Origin: Gammaproteobacteria bacterium
Lineage (GTDB): Bacteria; Pseudomonadota; Gammaproteobacteria; S012-40
Direction of reading: 5' to 3'
DNA: 6,857 nt
Assembly: GCA_029864945.1 (NCBI GenBank)
Contig: JAOTSL010000177.1
Span: forward strand, 1-6,857
Part shown: positions 1 through 5,352 of the stretch, piece by piece
How the letters are laid out: each line of letters begins with the position of its first letter
How positions within the stretch are numbered: the stretch's first letter is position 1
Notes under the pieces: generated by a model
What the model was told of the DNA's origin: nothing
Database searches by the model: none
Seen by the model: the letters and a program-made list of their open reading frames with translations, nothing else
Program-made: the position numbers and the translations under genes

Positions 1-643
1 CCCGTACGGGATCGGCAATTTTAACTCCCGTCATTTTTCTCAGCGAACCTAGATCCGAATTGTTTTTTATCCGAATTTTATAATCTGAAGTTTCCAAAAC
101 CTGAATATTTCCTTCTGCCAATTTGGAAAGTACAGCATTATGCTCAGTGCTTGAAAAGGTTACGAGATCCAACATATCCTCAGCTATCACATCTAAATCA
201 TGATTTACTTTTTCACCCGCGTACTGACGACTACATACCGCAGCCGTATAAGGTACGCAACCCGCGAGCAGAGGTAATTCTCTTATTAGTTTTTTGTTTT
301 TTAAGTGTTCAGGTATTTTTACGCAAGCGCCAAAACCGTGACAATAAAAATAGACGTGAATATTAAGATTAGTAAATTGACTAGCCAGCTCAGAAGGAAA
401 TGGCCCAAAGAAACGTAATAGGCTACGCGGACTCTCAGTAAAAACAAATTCGCCACTAGGTATACACACCCACTGGTCGTTAGCCAATACACGTGTTTGT
501 GAAACAACATCATAATCACTAAAGGGAATACCTTCAGGTTTGTTTTCAAGATGGCAAAGAATTTTTGAAGGATAATGATATAGAATATCAGCGCCCTGAT
601 CAATTAAGGCCTGCTCCCAGCATGATTGCGCTAGCACTTCCAT
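1..643 (-). CDS. Unrecognised protein, N-terminal 214 codons (runs off left edge)
   Basis: The frame starting at the ATG at 643 stays open without a stop to the left edge, giving at least 214 codons; the C-terminus lies outside the window. The start is supported by a purine-rich GGGAGAGGA stretch at 650-658, 6 bases upstream of the ATG, and by a promoter-like pair further upstream. The protein begins MEVLAQSCWEQALIDQG and looks like a soluble cytoplasmic protein: mixed charged and hydrophobic residues, no signal peptide and no clear membrane segment. It has seven cysteines spread singly (for example SCW, LCH, VCI, YCH, GCV) with no CxxC metal motif. I do not recognise the family and assign no function. 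Reading frames on the other strand (151-366) and in another minus frame (319-603) are shadows of it. It is read in the same direction as the lysis cassette but lies 400 bp beyond it with its own promoter, so it is probably a separate unit. Confidence 0.75.
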   Translation of the reverse strand, partial: MEVLAQSCWEQALIDQGADILYHYPSKILCHLENKPEGIPFSDYDVVSQTRVLANDQWVCIPSGEFVFTESPRSLLRFFGPFPSELASQFTNLNIHVYFYCHGFGACVKIPEHLKNKKLIRELPLLAGCVPYTAAVCSRQYAGEKVNHDLDVIAEDMLDLVTFSSTEHNAVLSKLAEGNIQVLETSDYKIRIKNNSDLGSLRKMTGVKIADPVR

Positions 644-677
644 TTTCTTTCCTCTCCCTATGTTGCGCCATATCAAG

Positions 678-707
678 AGTATAGTTAGTGGTTATTGAAA
701 AATGCAA
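678..707 (-). promoter_or_regulatory. Sigma70-like promoter for the gene at 643
   Basis: Read on the minus strand, TTGCAT (702-707) and TATACT (678-683) are separated by 18 bases. This is a close match to the -35/-10 consensus. Transcription would start near 671, leaving a leader of about 28 bases before the ATG at 643. The call is by eye from consensus only. Confidence 0.45.
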
Positions 708-760
708 GCAACCCTAGGTGATAATATTTTTTAAATCAATTCATTATATTTTGGAGTAAA

Positions 761-1015
761 GTGATCAAGAATTATTTTGTATATGTGTTTAATTGTTTCT
801 ATTTTTCAAAAAATATTTACTACTATTTTATGCCAAGTTCAGTTCTAATAATAACTAAAACGTGTCCTTCAGTAAGAGATATCGCTTTAACGCCAACAGT
901 GATGCGTATTAATGATTTTATTGGTAAATTAAAGCTGATTAAAAAAACCATAAAAAAAGTACTGAAAACCGAGAGCAGCAGTATTAAATATTGTAATAGA
1001 TCAGGAAAAAGTTAG
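761..1015 (+). CDS. Doubtful small ORF, 84 aa (61 aa from inner ATG)
   Basis: An open frame starts at a GTG at 761, with a GGAG at 753-756 only 4 bases upstream. An internal ATG at 830 would give 61 aa. The first 23 residues are dominated by Phe, Tyr and Asn, as expected of translated AT-rich noncoding DNA. The part from the inner ATG looks more protein-like, ending in a lysine-rich, possibly amphipathic stretch (GKLKLIKKTIKKVLK, about residues 55-69 from the GTG). No family is recognised. A weak promoter-like pair lies upstream at 695-725. It overlaps a 42-aa minus-strand frame (951-823), and at most one of the two is likely to be real. It may equally be chance. Confidence 0.18.
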   Translation: MIKNYFVYVFNCFYFSKNIYYYFMPSSVLIITKTCPSVRDIALTPTVMRINDFIGKLKLIKKTIKKVLKTESSSIKYCNRSGKS

Positions 1016-1044
1016 TCGATAGTGTGAAATTCAATATCAGATAA

Positions 1045-2382
1045 TCATGTATTAACTTCAGGTATTCGTTGATAAGAACCACGTTTTTTTGAAATCAGGC
1101 CGTTATCCACGTATTTTTCAACTGTTTTTGCTCGTTGGGAAGGATGCGTCATACTCGTGTTTTCACGTAAATTTAAATAAGTACTTATGAGCAAAGACTC
1201 TTCATCATCACCCCAGTTCTGAGGTTGATCAATTGGTAGTTGGTTTTTTAGCGTTTCTACCGCGTTAGCAAGTATTCGCGGCACATGACCTGGGCGGTTT
1301 ACATGTTGATCTAATAGTAAAGCCACACCATATTCTGATGTGATGTAGTCACTAACATAAAAGTTACCAATTTTACGGTTATCCAAATGATAAAATAATG
1401 AAATGCGATCAATAGCGTGTTGCGTCTGTATTTCGCGAACTTTATCGTCTTCACCTGCAATCTTAAATCGATAGGCCCAGGGTAATGTGCGTAAAATATT
1501 TTTCTTTACACCATCGCCCAATAACACATTACGCAGGGAAAAATACCCGCGACCGGCAACGCCAATACGCGAACGAACACCTTGGGTTTTTAAACCGTAT
1601 TTACCAAAATATTCCTCAAATACATCTGGCATGGTTATCTCAAGCTTATTCAGCATAGCAGGCAATTCGCCAGCCTCACTTGTTGCGCCACACGTCCATT
1701 GGAAAATACCAAATGACAGGTATGAATTATCCCAAGTATTAATTGCTTCGTACTTTCCTTCATTCTCTGACACCGCCATCATAACTTTAAGCGATGATTC
1801 GTAGGAGGCAGGAAACTTTTCACTATTACTATTTACAAAATCTGCAATAGTCGTTTTACCGGAACTATAAACGCCTTTTTTAAACTTCCTGGCAAAGGAC
1901 GAACCATCTGGCGAAACAGCATTCATATCATCAAAATAAAAACCACCGGTATTTTCTGGGGTTTCACGAGGTGGTAAAGGCGAGGATTCTTGGAGCAGGA
2001 TGTATTGAGAGCTGACATAACCCGTTTTTTGGTTAGCTTCAATCTTGAGCCAATCACCCTGGTTGTCAATAACTGCCACCAATGTACCGCGAGTCAATAC
2101 ACCAATAACGCCGCCATTGGGTTCAGTGCGAAAATTTAAGCGGTCTATATTAACCGTCCCTTTTCGTTTTTTTTGTGGTATTGATGGTGTATCAATTTTA
2201 ACGAAACGTGAACTCACAAAACCTTCTACGTCCTCGGCTAATACATTTAACCACCCGGCATTTTGTCCGATGACTTTTAATCTTGTAAATCGAGGAAGGA
2301 CTTTGATTACTGGTCCATCGACAGATTCACGAAGATTTAAAAGGTCAGTATCAACCTTACCAGTGGCTACCACTGTATTCAT
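1045..2382 (-). CDS. Putative cell-wall hydrolase (endolysin-like) with two N-terminal SH3 domains
   Basis: This 445-aa protein probably cuts peptidoglycan after passing the inner membrane through the holin encoded just upstream. Two bacterial SH3-like repeats are visible at about residues 5-63 and 74-130. Each has the LNLRE/LNFRT opening, a central GxW or GDW (W44, W111) and a closing G-F/Y-V-S-S; such domains usually bind the cell wall. A Pro-rich linker follows (about 135-145). The C-terminal part holds a dense motif at about 203-229: SENEG (E206, E208), then INTWD, then SFGIFQW. This resembles the catalytic region of lysozyme-like glycosidases, where a Glu precedes an S-x-G-x-x-Q segment. 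That assignment is inference. There is no signal peptide, as expected for a holin-dependent enzyme. The ATG at 2382 lies 6 bases after the holin stop, and an AAAGG (2393-2397) inside the last holin codons can serve as its ribosome site, suggesting translational coupling. The length is large for an endolysin, and SH3 domains placed first are unusual in Gram-negative lysis enzymes. Confidence 0.75.
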   Translation of the reverse strand: MNTVVATGKVDTDLLNLRESVDGPVIKVLPRFTRLKVIGQNAGWLNVLAEDVEGFVSSRFVKIDTPSIPQKKRKGTVNIDRLNFRTEPNGGVIGVLTRGTLVAVIDNQGDWLKIEANQKTGYVSSQYILLQESSPLPPRETPENTGGFYFDDMNAVSPDGSSFARKFKKGVYSSGKTTIADFVNSNSEKFPASYESSLKVMMAVSENEGKYEAINTWDNSYLSFGIFQWTCGATSEAGELPAMLNKLEITMPDVFEEYFGKYGLKTQGVRSRIGVAGRGYFSLRNVLLGDGVKKNILRTLPWAYRFKIAGEDDKVREIQTQHAIDRISLFYHLDNRKIGNFYVSDYITSEYGVALLLDQHVNRPGHVPRILANAVETLKNQLPIDQPQNWGDDEESLLISTYLNLRENTSMTHPSQRAKTVEKYVDNGLISKKRGSYQRIPEVNT

Positions 2383-2388
2383 ACGTTA

Positions 2389-2976
2389 TTAACCTTTAAT
2401 TCCCATCATTTTCGTTTTTTCACTTGAGCCTTTAGAGCTACCGAAAAAATAGGAAAGCACTTGGGTAAAACCGGATATTAGAGCGCCAATAATTAGCATG
2501 ATAACGGGATCATTTGATAGCTTATCTTTAATTCCGAGTACTGTGACACCGTCAGCTCCAACCATTGTTGGAGGCGCACTAAAAATGGCGTAAAGCATAT
2601 AACCCGTGAGGAGGAAAAAACTTCCTATAACGATATAAGCAATAATATAAATGTTGTTGTCTTTTTCACCAGTGGCAGAGACCATGGCCATTTCACGTTG
2701 TCTTGCAGAATCGCGATCAGCGAGAAATGCTCTTGTTTCTTCTAATTGAAGCTCTTGCAGCTTTTCTTTATGCCGCATTTCAAATTCTTTCAGCTTTGAC
2801 AATGCATCCGGATCTGCTTGAATGGCATTCATCGCTTCTTCCGGGCTATCGGGATCTGTTCCAAATAGACCAGCAACCATTTTACCCGCTACAGCGCCAG
2901 CTGGCCCACCAAGCACACCGCCAAGTAGAGATGCACCTTGTGAAACTAATGATTTGCCGAGGTCTTTCCAATCCAT
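2389..2976 (-). CDS. Holin-like protein, 3-TM gene-transfer/phage release family
   Basis: This 195-aa inner-membrane protein would form pores that let the neighbouring hydrolase reach the wall. The architecture matches the 'holin of 3TMs, for gene-transfer release' type. A Gly/Ala-rich hydrophobic N-terminus (about 14-38, with GGVLGGPAGAVAG) is followed by a conserved acidic segment with SPEEAMNAIQADPDA. Next comes a charged helix likely to form a coiled coil (about 59-98, ending in the SARQREMAM-type signature). Two clear membrane helices (about 109-132 and 157-178) follow, and then the C-terminal FFGSSKGSSEKT motif and a basic tail. The family match is from memory of the pattern, not a search. 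The ATG at 2976 has an excellent ribosome site (GGAAGGAG, 2983-2990). It is the first gene of a two-gene unit with the SH3 hydrolase. No capsid, tail, integrase or spanin genes are seen nearby. Confidence 0.8.
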   Translation of the reverse strand: MDWKDLGKSLVSQGASLLGGVLGGPAGAVAGKMVAGLFGTDPDSPEEAMNAIQADPDALSKLKEFEMRHKEKLQELQLEETRAFLADRDSARQREMAMVSATGEKDNNIYIIAYIVIGSFFLLTGYMLYAIFSAPPTMVGADGVTVLGIKDKLSNDPVIMLIIGALISGFTQVLSYFFGSSKGSSEKTKMMGIKG

Positions 2977-2982
2977 GAATTA

Positions 2983-2990
2983 CTCCTTCC
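2983..2990 (-). promoter_or_regulatory. Strong ribosome binding site of the holin gene
   Basis: Read on the minus strand this is GGAAGGAG, with 6 bases between AGGAG and the ATG at 2976. It is a near-ideal Shine-Dalgarno site and fixes the holin start. The downstream hydrolase has only a weaker AAAGG about 10 bases before its ATG. Confidence 0.8.
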
Positions 2991-3026
2991 TATTATTTCT
3001 ACTGCTTATATTTAGTCTTGAGTACT

Positions 3027-3055
3027 AGTATTCCAGCTTTTCTTAATTCACACAA
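3027..3055 (-). promoter_or_regulatory. Candidate promoter of the holin/hydrolase cassette
   Basis: On the minus strand TTGTGT (3050-3055) and AATACT (3027-3032) are separated by 17 bases. A leader of roughly 45 bases would precede the holin ATG. The -10 box overlaps an 8-bp perfect palindrome, TACTAGTA (3023-3030), which might be part of an operator. Consensus match only. Confidence 0.35.
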
Positions 3056-3202
3056 CAGAGTATTTTTCGCTACCGATAGTACAAAGTTCAACCGCAAAGA
3101 TGTAAATGCCCTTAGCGTAGCCGCATTAAAATTTATGGTTAGTTAGGCAGCACAAAATATTTTAAACGCGCGAATAATCTATTATGGAATGTTTGCTAGT
3201 TT

Positions 3203-3211
3203 TGGTATATT
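3203..3211 (+). promoter_or_regulatory. Candidate extended -10 promoter for kynA
   Basis: TGG followed by TATATT (3206-3211) fits an extended -10 element, and no good -35 is visible. A second possibility is TTGCTA (3193-3198) with TATAAA (3218-3223) at 19-base spacing. Either would give a leader of about 45-60 bases before the TTG start at 3274. The site lies in the divergent region shared with the holin promoter, about 150 bp away. Confidence 0.3.
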
Positions 3212-3261
3212 AGTCAGTATAAAGTAACTGTGACTTTCATTTTGAGATAAAACTATTCAAC

Positions 3262-3272
3262 GGGGAAAAGGA
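3262..3272 (+). promoter_or_regulatory. Ribosome binding site that decides the kynA TTG start
   Basis: GGGGAAAAGGA sits directly before the TTG at 3274. The GGGGA part is spaced about 7 bases from it. The frame has an in-frame stop at 3220-3222 and no ATG, GTG or other TTG between that stop and 3274, so this is the only sensible start. Confidence 0.55.
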
Positions 3273-3273
3273 T

Positions 3274-4056
3274 TTGCCTCTCACATACCAGAAATACTTA
3301 AAACTTCAACAACTGCTGAACTTGCAAGAACCTCGTTCTGACGGGCCTGAACAAGATGAAATGCTTTTTATCGTCATTCATCAGGTATATGAATTGTGGT
3401 TTAAACAACTTATTCATGAGTTAAATTTCATTCAAAAAGCGATGAATGAAAGTCATCAAGCAAATATTTTTCATGGTTTCAAGCGCATACTTTCTATACT
3501 GAAGGTGTTGGTTTCCCAAACCGATATTTTGGAAACCATGACCCCTGTTGCCTTCAATTCTTTTAGGGATCGTTTGGAAACATCCAGTGGCTTTCAATCT
3601 GCGCAGTTTCGTGAAGTAGAAATAATGTTAGGTAAACGAAACAAAGCAATATTAGCTCAGTTTAAGCCTAGTGATAAAGAGCATAAAACACTTTTCGATT
3701 TAATGGAAAAGCCCTGCTTATGGGATTCATTTATTAAATACCTTAATGTACAGGGTTACGATGTCCCCGATAACTTACTCAACAGAGATTACAGCGAAGC
3801 TATAAATCCAAACTCAGAATTGCAAACCACCCTAATAAAAATTTACCATGAACGGACCAATCTCATGGAAATGTGTGAGCGGCTGATTGATCTCGATGAA
3901 GGTTTGCAAGAATGGCGTTATCGACACGTTAAAATGGTCGAACGAACAATTGGCGTAAAAATGGGAACTGGGGGTTCATCAGGTATGGAGTATTTAAAAG
4001 CATCGGTATTCCAGCCTCTTTTTCCTGATTTATGGGAAATCAGATCCAATCTATAA
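3274..4056 (+). CDS. kynA: Tryptophan 2,3-dioxygenase
   Basis: This cytoplasmic heme enzyme opens the indole ring of L-tryptophan with O2 to give N-formyl-L-kynurenine, the first step of the kynurenine pathway. The 260-aa protein covers the whole conserved core. The N-terminal LTYQKYLKLQQLL leads to MLFIVIHQVYELW, where H36 is the active-site His equivalent to H55 of the Xanthomonas enzyme. FNSFRDRLETSSGFQS carries R98, the expected substrate-carboxylate Arg. YRHVKMVERTIG carries H217, the expected proximal heme ligand. GTGGSSGMEYL carries T231, the expected substrate-ammonium Thr. F94 sits where the Xanthomonas enzyme has Tyr and the human enzyme has Phe. Positions were matched by motif spacing from memory. 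The start is TTG, forced by the lack of any other start codon after the upstream stop; the protein is a little shorter at the N-terminus than many homologues. It is followed 27 bp later by a kynureninase-like gene, so the two probably form one operon. Confidence 0.95.
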   Translation: MPLTYQKYLKLQQLLNLQEPRSDGPEQDEMLFIVIHQVYELWFKQLIHELNFIQKAMNESHQANIFHGFKRILSILKVLVSQTDILETMTPVAFNSFRDRLETSSGFQSAQFREVEIMLGKRNKAILAQFKPSDKEHKTLFDLMEKPCLWDSFIKYLNVQGYDVPDNLLNRDYSEAINPNSELQTTLIKIYHERTNLMEMCERLIDLDEGLQEWRYRHVKMVERTIGVKMGTGGSSGMEYLKASVFQPLFPDLWEIRSNL

Positions 4057-4083
4057 ATCATATTTATTTAAACCAGGTCATTT

Positions 4084-5271
4084 ATGAACCCTACTTCGCT
4101 TTTTAGTTCTCCAAATGCGCTTGCTAAATATTATCAACGATTTTCTGTCGATAAACGTATTCTTCTAACAAGTCACTCTCATCAAGCGTGGCCTGACTGT
4201 AGTCGCGATGCTCAGCTTCTAGCATGGGATGATGCAGCGGAACATGTTGATGATAAATGGAACCGCGTTTTTCAAAAACACGGTGAAGTGAGACAGGGAT
4301 TTTTAAATTTGTTGGACGATGACTCCAATTTGAGTTTTGGGCAAAACACTCATGAATTATTAGTGCGTTTTTTATCTTCACTACCTTTAAAACAACGACC
4401 TGAATTATTAACCAGCACGGGTGAATTTCACAGTATCAGCAGGCAACTATCGCGGTTAGAAGAAGAAAACATTCATGTCACAAGAGTAGCGAGCGAACCG
4501 GTTGATAATGTTGTTCCACAATTAATTGATAAACTGAGCGACAAAACAGCTGCAGTACTAATTTCTTCTGTATTTTTTCAAAATAGCTTAATCTTGCAGG
4601 GTTTGGATCAATTACTAGAAGCTTGCCAAAAAGTAGGTGCAGAATTATTGATCGACACCTATCATCAACTCAACGTTGTGCCATTTTCAGTTAAAAAAAA
4701 CCAATTGGAAAACGCCTATATATTGGGGGGAGGATACAAATATTGTCAGCTAGGTGAAGGCGTTTGTTTTTTACGATACCCCAAAGACTGTAAATTACGC
4801 CCAGTTATAACAGGTTGGTTTGCAGACTTTGATCATTTAGATGAACCAACCGCTGCCAATACCGTATCGTATACAGGCGAGAACAACCGATTTTCTGGTG
4901 CTACGTTTGATCCCACCTCGTTCTATCGAGCAGCTGCCGTATTCAATTTTTTTAAAAAACAAAAATTAACTGCCAGTCTATTAAGAAACGTGAGTCAGCA
5001 CCAAATTAAATTATTAGCAGATCGTTTTGATGCAATGGATGCCAACCCTCAACTGATAAATCGTGATCAGAACATACCCATTGAAAAAATCGGTGGCTTT
5101 CTATCGTTAAAGTCAACGCACGCACTAGAATTATCAAAACAACTGAAAAAAGAGTCTATCTATACAGACGTTAGAGGTAACTCACTCAGACTAGGGCCAG
5201 CACCTTATATTTCAGATGAACAACTGCACCACGCTATGGATATATTCGCTGAATGCATAGCTAGTATTTGA
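4084..5271 (+). CDS. Kynureninase-like PLP-dependent enzyme (class V aminotransferase fold)
   Basis: The likely reaction is cleavage of L-kynurenine to anthranilate and L-alanine, inferred from the family and the kynA neighbour. The 395-aa protein shows the fold-type I order. LTSHSHQAW (27-36) is the N-terminal substrate loop. IDTYHQ (190-195) carries D191, expected to pair with the PLP pyridine nitrogen. GGGYKY (215-220) carries K219, the Schiff-base lysine. RPVITGWF (239-246) and RFSGATFDP (269-277) correspond to the GWF and FRxxxP segments of kynureninases. The end, DVRGNSLRLGPAPY (362-375), carries R369, the probable carboxylate-binding Arg. The DTYHQ and GGGYKY motifs differ from the usual kynureninase forms (D-x-A-H and CSYKYLN), so the protein is divergent and a related substrate is possible. 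I therefore give no symbol; kynU would be the natural one. The ATG has an AGG at 4075-4077, 6 bases upstream. A candidate terminator follows the stop. Confidence 0.8.
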   Translation: MNPTSLFSSPNALAKYYQRFSVDKRILLTSHSHQAWPDCSRDAQLLAWDDAAEHVDDKWNRVFQKHGEVRQGFLNLLDDDSNLSFGQNTHELLVRFLSSLPLKQRPELLTSTGEFHSISRQLSRLEEENIHVTRVASEPVDNVVPQLIDKLSDKTAAVLISSVFFQNSLILQGLDQLLEACQKVGAELLIDTYHQLNVVPFSVKKNQLENAYILGGGYKYCQLGEGVCFLRYPKDCKLRPVITGWFADFDHLDEPTAANTVSYTGENNRFSGATFDPTSFYRAAAVFNFFKKQKLTASLLRNVSQHQIKLLADRFDAMDANPQLINRDQNIPIEKIGGFLSLKSTHALELSKQLKKESIYTDVRGNSLRLGPAPYISDEQLHHAMDIFAECIASI

Positions 5272-5280
5272 CTACGAGGC

Positions 5281-5314
5281 TGTCGGACTTAACCGTTTGA
5301 AGCGACAATTTTTT
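5281..5314 (+). terminator. Candidate rho-independent terminator after the kynurenine genes
   Basis: TGTCG (5281-5285) can pair with CGACA (5303-5307), and CTT (5288-5290) with AAG (5300-5302), leaving a two-base bulge and a 9-base loop. The stem is followed by A and six Ts (5309-5314). The stem is short and only moderately GC-rich, so strength is uncertain. It would separate the kynA operon from the nucleotidase gene. Confidence 0.4.
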
Positions 5315-5352
5315 AATACAAATAAAACTTTTTTAAATCTCAAGGAGTCGAG

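Larger units (their letters stand above)
644..1044. other. AT-rich intergenic stretch without a convincing gene
   Basis: This 400-bp stretch lies between the start of the unrecognised gene and the stop of the hydrolase gene. It is visibly more AT-rich than its surroundings, with many A and T runs around 780-830 and 930-960. It holds the leftward promoter at 678-707. On the plus strand TTGAAA (695-700) and GATAAT (720-725) are 19 bases apart, which could be a weak divergent promoter. Two small overlapping open frames exist: 761-1015 on plus and 951-823 on minus (42 aa, beginning MVFLISFNLPIKS, hydrophobic). I see no spanin gene, tRNA or strong terminator hairpin, and nothing convincingly phage-like here. 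Confidence 0.5.

Noticed and set aside
151..366. Open frame of 71 codons on the plus strand
   Set aside because: It is antisense to the long open frame 643-1, which has a promoter and ribosome site; the translation looks non-native.
319..603. Hydrophobic 94-codon frame on the minus strand, resembling a membrane protein
   Set aside because: It lies in another frame inside the 643-1 gene on the same strand; its hydrophobicity comes from shifted reading of that gene.
644..1044. Possible spanin gene completing the lysis cassette
   Set aside because: I looked on the minus strand after the hydrolase stop for a lipobox-containing or membrane-anchored coiled-coil frame and found none, only a 42-aa hydrophobic frame with no ribosome site.
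1487..2392. Plus-strand frames at 1487-1804 and 2045-2392
   Set aside because: Both are antisense to the SH3/hydrolase gene, whose domains are clear; they have no recognisable content.
2703..3028. Two overlapping plus-strand frames at 2703-2978 and 2822-3028
   Set aside because: They are antisense to the holin gene and its leader, with no supporting signals.
990..3273. Attachment-site direct repeats flanking the holin/hydrolase pair
   Set aside because: Comparing the sequence around 990-1045 with 2977-3273 by eye gave no matching repeat long enough to suggest integration; no integrase is present.
4124..4381. Minus-strand frame of 85 codons
   Set aside because: It is antisense to the kynureninase-like gene.
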